A DNA stretch of 64,000 bases from Streptosporangium brasiliense (GCF_030811595.1 NZ_JAUSRB010000002.1:7626001-7690000); one strand, 5' to 3'. Positions 33,129 to 42,292 are shown, counted from the first letter of the stretch. The notes: generated from the letters alone by a model not told the origin. A program made the numbers and translations.

Positions 33129-34367
33129 GTGATCGTGACTGCCGCTCCCCCGCCGGTCCCGCTGGCTGACGGTCTCGTCCTGAGACAGGCGCGTCCGGCG
33201 GACCTTGACCAGATCGGTGCGCTTCTGGCCGAACGCGGTGAGCCCGCCGACGCCCTCGACCACCGGCTGGTCGTGACGGATCCCGACACCGGGTGGCCGG
33301 CCTGCGCCGTGGTGGTCGACGGCGACCGGGTCGTCTCCACCGCGACGCTCCTCGACGAGGAGCTGCGCCTGGCCGACGTGCGGCTCCCCGCCGGCCAGAT
33401 CGAGCTGGTGGCCACGGACCGGGAGTACGAGGGCCGTGGGCTGGTGCGGGCGCTGATGCGGTGGGCGCACGACCGTTCCGCCGCCCGGGGTCACCTCCTG
33501 CAGATAATGATCGGGATCCCCTACTTCTACCGGCTGTTCGGCTACGAGTACGCCGTCGACATCCCGCCCGCGCCAGTCGTGCGCACCCCGCCGGCCGGTG
33601 ACGGGACACCCGTGCTACGGGCCGCCCGGCCCTCGGACATCCCGGCGATGGCCGCGCTGCAGGACATGACGCAGAGCCGGTTCGACGTGGCCGTGTCGCA
33701 TCCGGCGGCGCGCTGGCGATGGCTGCTGGCCCACGAGGCGAGCACGGTCTGGGTGGTGGAGCGCGGCGCCGACATCGTCGCCACCGGGCGCACCACACCG
33801 CCGGACGACGACGAGGTGCTCCTGGCCGAGGCCGCCGCGCTCGATCGGGCGGCGGCGCTGGACCTGCTCCGCGGCGTGGCCGCCCTCGTCCCCGGCGGGC
33901 AGGTGCGGGCCGTCGAGCGGGCCGGCACGGTGGCCGCGGCGGCCTGGAGCGACCTCCTCCCCGGCGAGCGACGGGCGGAGGCGGAGCAGTACTACATCCG
34001 TGTCCCGGACGTGGCGGCACTGCTGGACCGGCTGCGGCCGGTGCTGTGGCGCCGCCTTGTCGCGGCCGGGATCGACCGCACCGGCCGTGACATCGTCATC
34101 TCCACTTTCGGCGCCCACTACCGGATACCGGTCCGTGCCGACGGCCTGGGCGCGGTCACCGCCGGCGGCGCGATGCAGGGGCCCGGAGCCGCGGGCGGCG
34201 CCGGGGTGGCGCCCGACTACCTGCCGGCGCTGCTGTTCGGCCCGCACGGGATCGACGGGCTGTCCCGGATCCGGCCCGATGTCTACCCCGGTCCCGACAG
34301 CGAGCTGTTCCACGCGCTGTTCCCGCCGCTCACCGCCGACGTGCTCAGTTACTACCTGCCGTACTGA
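33129..34367 (+). CDS. Two-domain GNAT-family N-acetyltransferase (Eis-like layout)
   Basis: A 412-residue protein from GTG 33129. The first GNAT domain has LRQARPADLDQIGALLAERG and the acetyl-CoA loop VATDREYEGRGLVRALMRWA, then IGIPYFYRLFGYEYAVDIPP, a stretch typical of Eis-like and sugar acetyltransferases. A second degenerate domain starts near 165 (VLRAARPSDIPAMAALQDMT), and a C-terminal part with sterol-carrier-like composition follows. It should acetylate an amine; substrate unknown. Its last codons are duplicated 20 bp downstream, and the frame stays open beyond the stop. Confidence 0.82.
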   Translation: MIVTAAPPPVPLADGLVLRQARPADLDQIGALLAERGEPADALDHRLVVTDPDTGWPACAVVVDGDRVVSTATLLDEELRLADVRLPAGQIELVATDREYEGRGLVRALMRWAHDRSAARGHLLQIMIGIPYFYRLFGYEYAVDIPPAPVVRTPPAGDGTPVLRAARPSDIPAMAALQDMTQSRFDVAVSHPAARWRWLLAHEASTVWVVERGADIVATGRTTPPDDDEVLLAEAAALDRAAALDLLRGVAALVPGGQVRAVERAGTVAAAAWSDLLPGERRAEAEQYYIRVPDVAALLDRLRPVLWRRLVAAGIDRTGRDIVISTFGAHYRIPVRADGLGAVTAGGAMQGPGAAGGAGVAPDYLPALLFGPHGIDGLSRIRPDVYPGPDSELFHALFPPLTADVLSYYLPY

Positions 34368-34387
34368 GTCACCGCCTGCCGTACTGA
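34355..34387 (+). repeat. 13-bp direct repeat across a stop codon (period 20)
   Basis: CCTGCCGTACTGA occurs at 34355-34367, where it encodes the last residues and stop of the GNAT protein, and again at 34375-34387. Confidence 0.8.
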
Positions 34388-34703
34388 CGCCGGGTCCGGC
34401 GCGCCGGTCGAGGGCAGCGTGCCGCACCAGGCGGTCAGGTCGTCCACCGAGCCGCCCGGGTCCGAGCCGGAGGTGATCCACCCCGACGTGTCCGCCGGGA
34501 GCTTCTGGGACCTGTATGCCAGGCGCGACCGCGTAGCGGCCCTGGTCGGCGCTTTCGGCGGGTGAGTCCGCCGGCACCGATGAGGGGTCGGGACCGTTCC
34601 GGGCCGGCTGTTCCGCCGCCGGGCCCGGGCCGGGACACGCGGGCAGACCTCCAAGCGTGACGTCGCGGCGGCAAGCGTCCGGAGGGTCTGCGTCCGACGC
34701 CGC
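34368..34703 (+). other. 336-bp region holding a possible gene remnant in frame after the GNAT stop
   Basis: Directly after the GNAT stop the same frame stays open for 65 codons to TGA at 34563-34565. Its end reads EVIHPDVSAGSFWDLYARRD then RVAALVGAFGG, which looks like a genuine protein C-terminus rather than random sequence. A GTG at 34419 could start a 48-residue protein, but no ribosome site is seen. It may be the remnant of a lost gene or of a once longer GNAT protein. From 34566 to 34703 nothing is evident. Confidence 0.4.
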
Positions 34704-37700
34704 TCAGCAGGTGCGGCGGTAGGGAATCTCCGGGATGTGGGTTCTCCAGTCCGCCTCGGAGAGCGGGCCGAAAAGGCGGCAGAGGGCACTTTTGACCTTG
34801 TCGAGGGCGACGAGGTGGGTGCGGAGGCGGCCGTCGTCGTCAACGGCCGCCAGCACCGTGCCGTCGGCCGAGAAGGCCATGGTCCTGATCTCGTCCGGGC
34901 CCGCGTCGGCCTTCGACGTCAGGAAACCGGAGAGCGGAAGGCCGAGGGCGCGCCGGTTGGGAACGTCCCACAGGCGGATCCGGCCGGTCGTGTCGGCCAG
35001 CGCGAGCACTTTTCCGTCGGGAGCGAAGGCGACGGCCCTGCCCAGCTCCACGCCGGGGAGCACGTCATACCTGTGCCGGAGGGTCCGCGCGTCCCAGAAC
35101 CCGACCTTGTCCCTGTCGACCACGGCGACGAGCCCGTCCCGGCTGCGGGCCATGGCGGGGTCCAGCTCGAGGTTGGGGGCGAGGACTCTCTTGCCGGTGG
35201 CGACGTCGACGACGCCCTGGTCCGGCCCGGAGATCACGGTCCGTCCGTCGGGGCTGAAGAGGACACGCGGTTCGCCGCCGACGGACTGGCCGGGCTCCAC
35301 CTGGGCTCCGGCGGACTTGACCCGCAGGGTCCCCGAGGCCACGTCCCACAGTTCGAGCGAGGTCAGGCTGGTGGGGATGGTGAGCACCGCGAGCGTCCTG
35401 CCGTCAGGCGAGAACCTGAGGGGCAGCCGGTCGTTGATCGGGTGCCCGGTCTGCAGGGTGGTCTTCCTGGTCGCCGAGGCGACGTCCCAGATCTCGACTT
35501 TCCCGCTGCGGCGGAAGCTGCTCGCCAGGAGCTTTCCGTCCGCCGACAGCGCGAACAGCGATTCGCTGGTGCCCTTGACACCGTTGAGCGGCAGCGCCCC
35601 CCGCTTGACCCGCCTGACCGGGTCCCAGATCTCCAGGTCACGGCGGGATTCGACGGCGAGGGTCGAGCCGTCCTCGCTGAGGACCGCCGTGGAGCCGACG
35701 AAGGCGTCGGTGAGCTTGACCGAGTCCGCGATGGGAGCGAGGGACAGGACGGTGGTGGTGTTCGTGGAGCGATCCGTGCAGCGCAGGGTGCGGTCTCCCG
35801 GGCCGAAGACCGGGTTGGCGCAGCCGCCGGAGTTCCTGAAGACGGGCTCGTCGCGTTCTCCCACCAGGTCCCATGACTGGTCGTGGACGCCCTCGGTGCC
35901 CCAGACGGTGCCGCCGACCGCGACGAACCTGCCGTCGTCGCTGAAGGCGATCCCGGTGTTGTCGTCGTTCTTCGGGAGCTGCCGCCGGCTCACGTCCTCC
36001 TTGTCCAGGCGGACGACCCACAGCCGGTCGCCCTTGATCACACCGAGGCGTCTGCCGTCCGGGCTGACCTCCATGCCGTTGATCCTCTCGGAGTCCGCAC
36101 CGAGCCGGGGCAGGGGCCTCTTCGTGCCCCGGCCGACGTCCCAGTACTCGAACTTCCCTCCCCGGAGGCTGACCAGCGACCGCCCGTCCGGGGTGAAGGT
36201 CGCGGCCAGGAGCTGGTGCGGGATCGTGAGAAGGGGCTTGCCCGATCCGATGTCCCAGACGATCGCCTGCGTCGCCGAGAAGCTCAGGAGGCGGGTGCCC
36301 GTGGGATCGAGCGCCGCGTACGGCTCGGGGATGCGGATCGACACCGGCCGCGGCCGGCCGGTCGCCGTGTCCCAGATGCCGACCGTGCCGTCCTTCCTGA
36401 CCAGCGAGAGGGTCTTGCCGTCCGCCGTGAGGGACAGGACGTGGCCGAGCGCACGGTCGTCGACCGGCTCTCCGGTCAGGGTGATCGTCCGTATCACCCG
36501 GCGCGAGTCGACGTCGGCGAGCTTCACCTCGTGGCCGCGCGCGTACGCCGTCAGACGGTAGGTGCCGTCTCCGTTCATCCGCCAGTCGCCATCGACGCCC
36601 GGCGGCCGGTAGGTGTACTGCTCCCACTGGCTGTAGAGCGTGGCCAGCGCGTTCCTGGCCGGCTGGCCGTCGGGCGCCAGGGTCGCGGCGGCGACGGCGA
36701 GCTGCTTGGCGGTGGCGGGATCGAGGCGCCGCATCGTGGTGGCGAGGTTGGCCACCCGGTCGCCGACGGCCGCGTCCCGCTGCCGGGAGATGGTCTCGTT
36801 CGTGGCCGCCAGCTCGATGCCCTGGACGATCGCGGTGGCCGCCGTCACGGTGGACACGACGAGCAGGACCGTCAGGACGGCGCTCAGCAGCGTACGGTAG
36901 CGCCGCCTGCGCTGCGCGGCGCGCACCGACCGGTCGAGGAACGAGCGTTCGACCAGGTTGAGGGTGAGGTGCCGGCGACCGGCCGCAACGCGGGTGAGCG
37001 CCTCGTCGAGCGAGCTGCCCTGCAGCAGGTCACCGCTCTTACGTCCGTGGCTCTGCCAGCGCCGCGCGGCGTCGGCGAGCTCGTGGTGGGCGTCGAGGAC
37101 CTCACGTTCGTCGGCGACCCAGTCGCGCAGCCGAGGCCAGGCCCGCACCAGCGCCGGGGTGGCGAGCGTGAAGAGGTCGCCGTCGCGGACCACCAGCCCC
37201 GCCTCGCCCAGCCGGTCGAGGATGCGCCAGACGCTCTGCTCGGCCGTCTCGATGTCCAGGAACTCGGCGGCGGCGACCTTGCGCAGCGTGTGCCGGGCCT
37301 CCGGCTCCGCGGCGACCATCCGCAGCAGGATGCGCGGAACGGTGGCCTGCTCGTGCGGGGTGAGCTCGGCGTAGACCTGCTCGGCCACCTGCGCCAGCGA
37401 CGGGGGGAGCGCCGTGGCCGAAAGAGCGCCGGCGACCGCGGTGGCCTCCTCGAGCGCGCCCCGGCCGCCGATCAGGCCTTCCAGCAGCTCCCGCGATGTG
37501 GGGCGCCGGGCCGGGTCGCGGGACAGCGCCCGCGCCACCAGGGAGCGCAGCGGCTCCTGCACCGCGTCGAGCTCGGGCTGGTGATGAAGGACCTGGTAGA
37601 TCAGCGCAGGCATGCTGTCACCGTCGAAGGGCGACTTGCCCGTGGCGGCGAACAGGACGACGGCGCCCCACGCCCAGATGTCGACGGCCGGTGAGGCGCG

Positions 37701-38258
37701 GTGGCCGCCGAACAGCTCGGGGGCCATCCACCGCGGGGTGCCTTTCAGCTGCCCGGTCGCGCTCCGGGACATCTCCTCGGTGCGCGCGATGCCGAAGTCG
37801 ATGACCCGGGGACCGTCCGGACCGATCAGGACGTTCGCCGGCTTCAGGTCCCGGTGCGTCACGCCGGCCTGGTGGATGGACGACAGCGCGGTGGCGATGC
37901 CGACCGCGAGACGGTGCAGGTCGTCCGGGCGGTAGGGTCCGTCCTTGTCCACGCGGTTCTGCAGATCGGGCCCGGGGACGTACTCGCTGACCAGATACGG
38001 CAGGACGTGGTCGAGGTCGGCCTCGATGATCCGCGCGGTGCAGAAGGAGGCCACCCGGCTGAGCGCCGCCACCTCCCTGCGTAGCTGGTCGCGGTAGGCG
38101 TCGGTGATGAAGTCCTCGCGCAGCGCCTTGACCGCCACCCGGCCGCCCAGGCTGTCGTACGCCTCGTAGACCACGCCCTGACCTCCCGCCCCGAGCCGTC
38201 GGGCCAGCCAGTAGGGACCGAGCTGCCGAGGGTCACTGGGCAGGAGCGGCGTAACCAT
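34704..38258 (-). CDS. Ser/Thr protein kinase fused to STAND-like region and WD40 repeats
   Basis: A 1,184-residue membrane signalling protein. The kinase domain (about 14-270) is complete: LARRLGAGGQGVVYEAYDSL, the Lys in VAVKAL, the catalytic loop THRDLKPANVL, DFGIART and GTPRWMAPELF. Residues about 290-450 resemble the winged-helix end of nSTAND1/APATPase proteins (EHEQATVPRILLRM-like, LVVRDGDLFTLATPALVRAW) without their P-loop. One membrane segment follows (AVLTVLLVVSTVTAATAI, about 460-480). A WD40-type propeller region with repeated FSPDGRT/FSADG motifs then runs to the end, presumably extracytoplasmic. A lone gene; its substrates are unknown. Confidence 0.9.
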   Translation of the reverse strand: MVTPLLPSDPRQLGPYWLARRLGAGGQGVVYEAYDSLGGRVAVKALREDFITDAYRDQLRREVAALSRVASFCTARIIEADLDHVLPYLVSEYVPGPDLQNRVDKDGPYRPDDLHRLAVGIATALSSIHQAGVTHRDLKPANVLIGPDGPRVIDFGIARTEEMSRSATGQLKGTPRWMAPELFGGHRASPAVDIWAWGAVVLFAATGKSPFDGDSMPALIYQVLHHQPELDAVQEPLRSLVARALSRDPARRPTSRELLEGLIGGRGALEEATAVAGALSATALPPSLAQVAEQVYAELTPHEQATVPRILLRMVAAEPEARHTLRKVAAAEFLDIETAEQSVWRILDRLGEAGLVVRDGDLFTLATPALVRAWPRLRDWVADEREVLDAHHELADAARRWQSHGRKSGDLLQGSSLDEALTRVAAGRRHLTLNLVERSFLDRSVRAAQRRRRYRTLLSAVLTVLLVVSTVTAATAIVQGIELAATNETISRQRDAAVGDRVANLATTMRRLDPATAKQLAVAAATLAPDGQPARNALATLYSQWEQYTYRPPGVDGDWRMNGDGTYRLTAYARGHEVKLADVDSRRVIRTITLTGEPVDDRALGHVLSLTADGKTLSLVRKDGTVGIWDTATGRPRPVSIRIPEPYAALDPTGTRLLSFSATQAIVWDIGSGKPLLTIPHQLLAATFTPDGRSLVSLRGGKFEYWDVGRGTKRPLPRLGADSERINGMEVSPDGRRLGVIKGDRLWVVRLDKEDVSRRQLPKNDDNTGIAFSDDGRFVAVGGTVWGTEGVHDQSWDLVGERDEPVFRNSGGCANPVFGPGDRTLRCTDRSTNTTTVLSLAPIADSVKLTDAFVGSTAVLSEDGSTLAVESRRDLEIWDPVRRVKRGALPLNGVKGTSESLFALSADGKLLASSFRRSGKVEIWDVASATRKTTLQTGHPINDRLPLRFSPDGRTLAVLTIPTSLTSLELWDVASGTLRVKSAGAQVEPGQSVGGEPRVLFSPDGRTVISGPDQGVVDVATGKRVLAPNLELDPAMARSRDGLVAVVDRDKVGFWDARTLRHRYDVLPGVELGRAVAFAPDGKVLALADTTGRIRLWDVPNRRALGLPLSGFLTSKADAGPDEIRTMAFSADGTVLAAVDDDGRLRTHLVALDKVKSALCRLFGPLSEADWRTHIPEIPYRRTC

Positions 38259-38565
38259 GGCATCAGATATACAAGATTGTTTGTTTGTGCTGCCACCTCA
38301 ATGCCTTCATCCGCAATAAGGGTGCGGCCGGAATACGCCGGAGGACATCCCGGCCGAGCTCGACGGCCGCCGCCTGGACTCGGCCATGGTCGACCTGGTC
38401 ACGGAGCCGGGCACGGAGCTCGACCTGGAGTCGCCGCCCACCTCCGGCCTCGAACGCCTGCTGGGCGGCCCGGCCGCCGTGCTCGCGCCCCGGCGGATCC
38501 GCCGGCGACCGGCCCTGGCTAGTTCGCCTCACGAATTGTGCGGCGCTTGAATGTAGCATGGCCGA
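38259..38565. other. 307-bp region between the kinase and MarR genes
   Basis: Beside the kinase start is an A+T-rich stretch (38265-38320) likely holding its promoter. From about 38340 to 38540 one plus-strand frame reads EDIPAELDGRRLDSAMVDLV, TEPGTELDLESPPTSGLERL and LGGPAAVLAPRRIRRRP. This looks protein-like but has no good start, so it may be a gene remnant; I cannot name it. The MarR-type half-operator at 38521-38537 ends the region. Confidence 0.4.
38521..38537. promoter_or_regulatory. Degenerate MarR operator upstream of the MarR gene
   Basis: AGTTCGCCTCACGAATT matches the perfect palindrome AGTTCGTGCCACGAACT of the downstream site (39077-39093) in 13 of 17 positions. It lies 28 bp before the MarR GTG start, which suggests autoregulation. 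Confidence 0.5.
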
Positions 38566-39048
38566 GTGGTTAAAGATGATGATGGCCAGATCGGGGTCGT
38601 GGCCGCGCTGGTGCGGTCGACGTTCCTGGTGAATGCCGTGTACGCCGATTCCGCCCGGGAGTACGGCCTCACCTCGCAGCAGGGCCAGCTGCTGTGTGTG
38701 CTGATGGCGCGGCCGTACGGGATGAGCGAGCTGGGTGCGACGCTGGGGCTGGCGAAGTCGAGCCTGACCGGCCTGGTGGACCGCACCGAGCGCAACGGCC
38801 TGGTCGAGCGCGGACCCGACCCGCAGGACTCGCGTGCGGTGCGGGTCGCGCTCACCCGGCGGGGCAGCGGGCTCGCGGAGGAGTTCTACGTCGAGACCTG
38901 CCGGCGCGTCGAGCGGCTGACGACGGAGCTCGCCGCCGCCGAACGCGACACGCTCGCCGGGCTGCTCGGCCGGGTCGTGCTGGACAACAAGGTTCCGGCG
39001 GTTTTCCTGGGGCCCGACGGAGGAGCCCTCGCCGATCGCAGGCGCTGA
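38566..39048 (+). CDS. MarR-family transcriptional regulator
   Basis: A 160-residue winged-helix repressor from GTG 38566. Recognisable parts are YGLTSQQGQLLCVLMARPYG, MSELGATLGLAKSSLTGLVD, and the wing RNGLVERGPDPQDSRAVRVA with the conserved D-x-R. There are no Cys residues of the OhrR type in the N-terminal helix, though Cys 54 and Cys 113 exist. Operators lie before it and, in a nested double form, before the next gene, so it likely represses itself and the three redox genes downstream. Confidence 0.9.
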   Translation: MVKDDDGQIGVVAALVRSTFLVNAVYADSAREYGLTSQQGQLLCVLMARPYGMSELGATLGLAKSSLTGLVDRTERNGLVERGPDPQDSRAVRVALTRRGSGLAEEFYVETCRRVERLTTELAAAERDTLAGLLGRVVLDNKVPAVFLGPDGGALADRRR

Positions 39049-39069
39049 GACCGCCCGCTCTCGGGACGG

Positions 39070-39122
39070 GAGTTGCAGTTCGTGCCACGAACTAATATTG
39101 TTCGTAGCACGAACTGCAACTC
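39070..39122. promoter_or_regulatory. Nested double MarR operator before the redox genes
   Basis: GAGTTGCAGTTCGTGC (39070-39085) and its exact complement (39107-39122) form a 16-bp inverted repeat with a 21-bp spacer. The spacer itself contains ACGAAC-TAATATT-GTTCGT. The whole reads as two overlapping palindromes, AGTTCGTGC/CACGAACT at 39077-39093 and GTTCGT-AGC-ACGAAC at 39100-39114, with a -10-like TAATATT in the centre. It ends 26 bp before the oxidoreductase ATG. Confidence 0.8.
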
Positions 39123-39147
39123 TTTCTGTCGGTAAGGGCGTGAAATC

Positions 39148-40239
39148 ATGAGTCGTACGGTCGCGGTCGTCGGCGGAGGTTACGGGGGTTCGGCGCTCGC
39201 CAAGGCGCTGGACGCCGAGGCCGACGTCATCCTCATCGACCCCCGGGACGCGTTCATCAACTCGGCGGGGTCACTCCGGGCGCTGACCCAGCCCGACTGG
39301 GGAGACAACATGTTCTTCCCCTACGACAGGTGGCTGACGCGGGGCACGGTGATCCGTGACCGCGCGGTCTCGGTGGACCCCGGCGGCGTCATCCTGGCCT
39401 CAGGCCGGCGCGTCGAGGCCGACTACCTGGTCCTGGCCACCGGCTCCAGCTACACCTACCCGGCCAAGCCCAACGCCGACTCCACCGGTGAGGTCCTGGA
39501 CGACCTCCGCCGCACCCACAAGGAACTGGCCGGCGCCGAGCGGGTGCTGATCCTCGGCGCCGGGCCGGTCGGCCTGGAACTGGCCGGGGAGATCAAGGAG
39601 GTCTGGCCGCACAAGCACGTGACCATCGTCGACCCGACCGAGCAGCACCTGGCCGACTTCCGGCCGGAGCTGCGCCAGGACCTGTACCGCCAGCTCGACG
39701 GACTGGACGTCCGGCTACGGCTGGGCACCGGCCTGGCCGTGCCGCCGCCGGTCGAGCCCGGCCACGCGGACACCTTCACCGTCACCACCACCGACGGGGA
39801 GGAGATCACCGCCGACATCTGGTTCCGCGCCTACGGCGGGCGCGTCAACAGCGACTACCTCGCCGACGGCCGCCTCACCCCCCGCACCCCGCAGGGACAG
39901 GTCCCCGTCACCGAGACCCTCAACGTCCACGGCTACGACCACGTCTACGCGATCGGCGACATCACCGACGTGGCCGAGGCCAAGATGGCCGGATACGCGA
40001 TGCAGCACGCCGAGGTGGTGGCGCGCAACATCACCGCCCAGCTGAACGGTGAGCGGCCCACGGCCACCTACCGGCCCCTGCCCCACCCCATGATCCTGCT
40101 CCCGCTCGGACCGCGTGGCGGCGTCGGCCAACTGCCCACACCCGACGGCCCGGCCGTCGTCACGGCCGAGACGGTCTCCCAGTACAAGGGCGCCGACCTG
40201 TTCACCGGCCGCTTCACCGAACAGTTCGGCACCGCCTGA
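39148..40239 (+). CDS. NAD(P)/FAD-dependent oxidoreductase, AIF/FSP1/NDH-2-like
   Basis: A 363-residue flavoprotein. The FAD-binding Rossmann motif is TVAVVGGGYGGSALAKALDA. The central NAD-binding motif is VLILGAGPVGLELAGEIKEV. The second FAD motif is YDHVYAIGDITDVAEAKMAG. DYLVLATGSSYTYPAKPNAD is typical of the FSP1/AMID-like group, which reduce quinones with NAD(P)H. It is the first gene of the MarR-controlled cassette, 13 bp before the aldo/keto reductase gene. Confidence 0.9.
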   Translation: MSRTVAVVGGGYGGSALAKALDAEADVILIDPRDAFINSAGSLRALTQPDWGDNMFFPYDRWLTRGTVIRDRAVSVDPGGVILASGRRVEADYLVLATGSSYTYPAKPNADSTGEVLDDLRRTHKELAGAERVLILGAGPVGLELAGEIKEVWPHKHVTIVDPTEQHLADFRPELRQDLYRQLDGLDVRLRLGTGLAVPPPVEPGHADTFTVTTTDGEEITADIWFRAYGGRVNSDYLADGRLTPRTPQGQVPVTETLNVHGYDHVYAIGDITDVAEAKMAGYAMQHAEVVARNITAQLNGERPTATYRPLPHPMILLPLGPRGGVGQLPTPDGPAVVTAETVSQYKGADLFTGRFTEQFGTA

Positions 40240-40252
40240 AGGGCTGGAACAC

Positions 40253-41245
40253 ATGGAATACACCCACCTCGGCCGGAGCGGCCTCTCGGTGTCCCGGCTC
40301 GTGCTCGGCACCATGAACTTCGGAACGGAAACCTCCGAACAGGACAGTCACACGATCATGGACCGGGCGCACGGGCACGGTATCAACTTCTTCGACACCG
40401 CCGACGTGTACGGCGCGAAGCTGGGCGAAGGCGTCACCGAACAGATCATCGGCCGGTGGTTCGCCACGGGCGGCGGCCGGCGCGAGAAGACCGTGCTGGC
40501 CACCAAGCTCGCTCTCCCGATGGGCCACTGGCCCAACGACAACATGCTGTCCGCGCTGCACATCCGGCGCGCGTGCGACGCGTCACTCAGACGGCTGCAG
40601 ACCGACCACATCGACCTGTACCAGATGCACCACATCGACCGGAACACGCCGTGGGAGGAGATCTGGGAGGCGTTCACCGTCCTCCGCCAGCAGGGAAAAG
40701 TGCTCTACTTCGGCTCCTCCAACTTCGCCGGCTGGCACATCGCGCAGGCGCAGGAGGCCGCGCGATCGCGGCACTTCCTCGGACTGGTCACCGAACAGTC
40801 CATCTACAACCTGATGACCCGCTGGATCGAGCTGGAGGTGCTGCCCGCGGCACGGCACTACGGGCTGGGCGTGATCCCGTGGTCGCCGCTGAACGGCGGA
40901 GTGCTCAGCGGCGCCCTGCGCAAGCGTGAGCAGGGCGCCGCCTCCCGCGGCAGCTCGGGACGCGCGGCCAACACGCTCGCCGAACACCGGGAGACCATCG
41001 AGGCGTACGAGAAGTTGTGCGCCGACATCGGCGAGGACCCGGCCCACGTCGGACTGGCGTGGCTGCTCGCGCAGGACGGTGTGACCGGGCCGATCATCGG
41101 GCCGCGGACGGCCGCGCAGCTCGACGGCTCGCTGCGCGCGCTGGCGATCACGCTCGATGACGGCACGCTGGCCAGGTTGGAGGAGCTGTTCCCGCCGCCC
41201 GCGCCGAACGGGGCCAGGCCCGCCCCCGAGGCGTACGCCTGGTGA
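40253..41245 (+). CDS. Aldo/keto reductase
   Basis: A 330-residue NADPH-dependent reductase of the AKR fold. It has MEYTHLGRSGLSVSRLVLGT, the catalytic Asp/Tyr region FFDTADVYGAKLGEGVTE, the Lys in TVLATKLALPMG, and HIDLYQMHHIDRNTPWEEIW. GPIIGPRTAAQLDGSLRAL is the C-terminal phosphate-binding motif. The AKR11/12 branch (YajO/Gfo-type) is closest by eye. In this cassette it probably detoxifies reactive aldehydes or quinone-derived carbonyls. It starts 13 bp after the oxidoreductase stop. Confidence 0.92.
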   Translation: MEYTHLGRSGLSVSRLVLGTMNFGTETSEQDSHTIMDRAHGHGINFFDTADVYGAKLGEGVTEQIIGRWFATGGGRREKTVLATKLALPMGHWPNDNMLSALHIRRACDASLRRLQTDHIDLYQMHHIDRNTPWEEIWEAFTVLRQQGKVLYFGSSNFAGWHIAQAQEAARSRHFLGLVTEQSIYNLMTRWIELEVLPAARHYGLGVIPWSPLNGGVLSGALRKREQGAASRGSSGRAANTLAEHRETIEAYEKLCADIGEDPAHVGLAWLLAQDGVTGPIIGPRTAAQLDGSLRALAITLDDGTLARLEELFPPPAPNGARPAPEAYAW

Positions 41246-41377
41246 TCAACCCCAGCGCCGGGCGGCCGCACGCCGGCCGTCACGTCCGGCCCGTCGCCGG
41301 AGGCACCGTGTCGCGACGCTTCGGCGGACGCAGCGGGCCGAACGGTTGACCAACCCCTTCAGAAGAAAGGCAGACCA

Positions 41378-42292
41378 TTGTCTGTTCAAGAAGTCGTCTT
41401 CGGTTTCGGTGCGCACAGCGGCATCGACCAGGCGCCGGAGTTGCTGCACATGGTTCAGCAGGCCGACCGTGACGGGCTCGACCACTTCTCGTTGTCGGAC
41501 CATCCCTACATCGGCGACCGCCTGGACGCCTACGCCTCCCTCGCGTTCATCCTCGGGCGTACGCAGCGCATCTCCGGCTTCGCCAACGTCACCAACCTGC
41601 CGACCCGGCCCGCTCCCATGCTGGCGCGGACGGTGACGTCGCTGTCGGCGCTGTCCGGCGGCCGCATCGTGCTCGGCATGGGTGCAGGGGGACTGTGGGA
41701 CCGGATCTCCGACATGGGGGTGCCGCGGCTGTCACCGAGCGATGCGGTGGACGCCTTCGAGGAGGCGATCGTCCTGGTCAAGGCGCTGTCGGGGGGTGGT
41801 CCGCCGGTCACCTACCAGGGCCGCCACTACCGGGTGGACCAGATCGAGCCGGCTCCGGTGGCCGCGCCTCCCGTGTGGACCGGATCGGTGGGCCGGAAGT
41901 CCCTGGCCGCCACCGGCCGCGTGGCCGACGGCTGGATCCCGGGCCACGCGGCGGACTGGCTCAGCGAGCGATACCGGACGTCGCGGCCGGTCATCGACGG
42001 AGCGGCGGCCGCCGTAGGCCGCGACCCACGCGAGATCCGCACGGTCTTCAATCTCCCCGGACGCATCACCGACCGGCCGCTGCCCGCCACGCGCGACCAC
42101 GACGGCCGTTGGATCGGCGGCTCCGTCGACCAGTGGGTCGAGGAACTGACCGGCGCCGTGCTGGAGCACGGCGCGTCGGGCTTCACGCTCTTCTCCTCCG
42201 GTCACGGCGCGCCGGACCCCGTCCTCCTCGGCCGGTGGGCCGGCGAGATCGCCCCGGCCGTACGCGGAGCGATCGCGGAGGAGAACGGCTGA
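41378..42292 (+). CDS. LLM-class flavin-dependent oxidoreductase
   Basis: A 304-residue luciferase-like TIM-barrel flavoenzyme. It starts at TTG 41378 behind AAGAAAGG (41363-41370). It shows VFGFGAHSGIDQAPELLHMV, HFSLSDHPYIGDRLDAYASL, ISGFANVTNLPTRPAPMLAR, SALSGGRIVLGMGAGGLWDR and VWTGSVGRKSLAATGRVADG, in the usual order for F420- or FMN-dependent members. With the two reductases upstream it completes a likely electrophile or xenobiotic-reduction cassette; the 132-bp gap before it could hold a separate promoter. Confidence 0.88.
   Translation: MSVQEVVFGFGAHSGIDQAPELLHMVQQADRDGLDHFSLSDHPYIGDRLDAYASLAFILGRTQRISGFANVTNLPTRPAPMLARTVTSLSALSGGRIVLGMGAGGLWDRISDMGVPRLSPSDAVDAFEEAIVLVKALSGGGPPVTYQGRHYRVDQIEPAPVAAPPVWTGSVGRKSLAATGRVADGWIPGHAADWLSERYRTSRPVIDGAAAAVGRDPREIRTVFNLPGRITDRPLPATRDHDGRWIGGSVDQWVEELTGAVLEHGASGFTLFSSGHGAPDPVLLGRWAGEIAPAVRGAIAEENG

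Noticed and set aside
34735..37694. Two long plus-strand frames across the kinase/WD40 gene
   Set aside because: No motifs, shadow composition, and complete overlap with a well-supported gene on the other strand.
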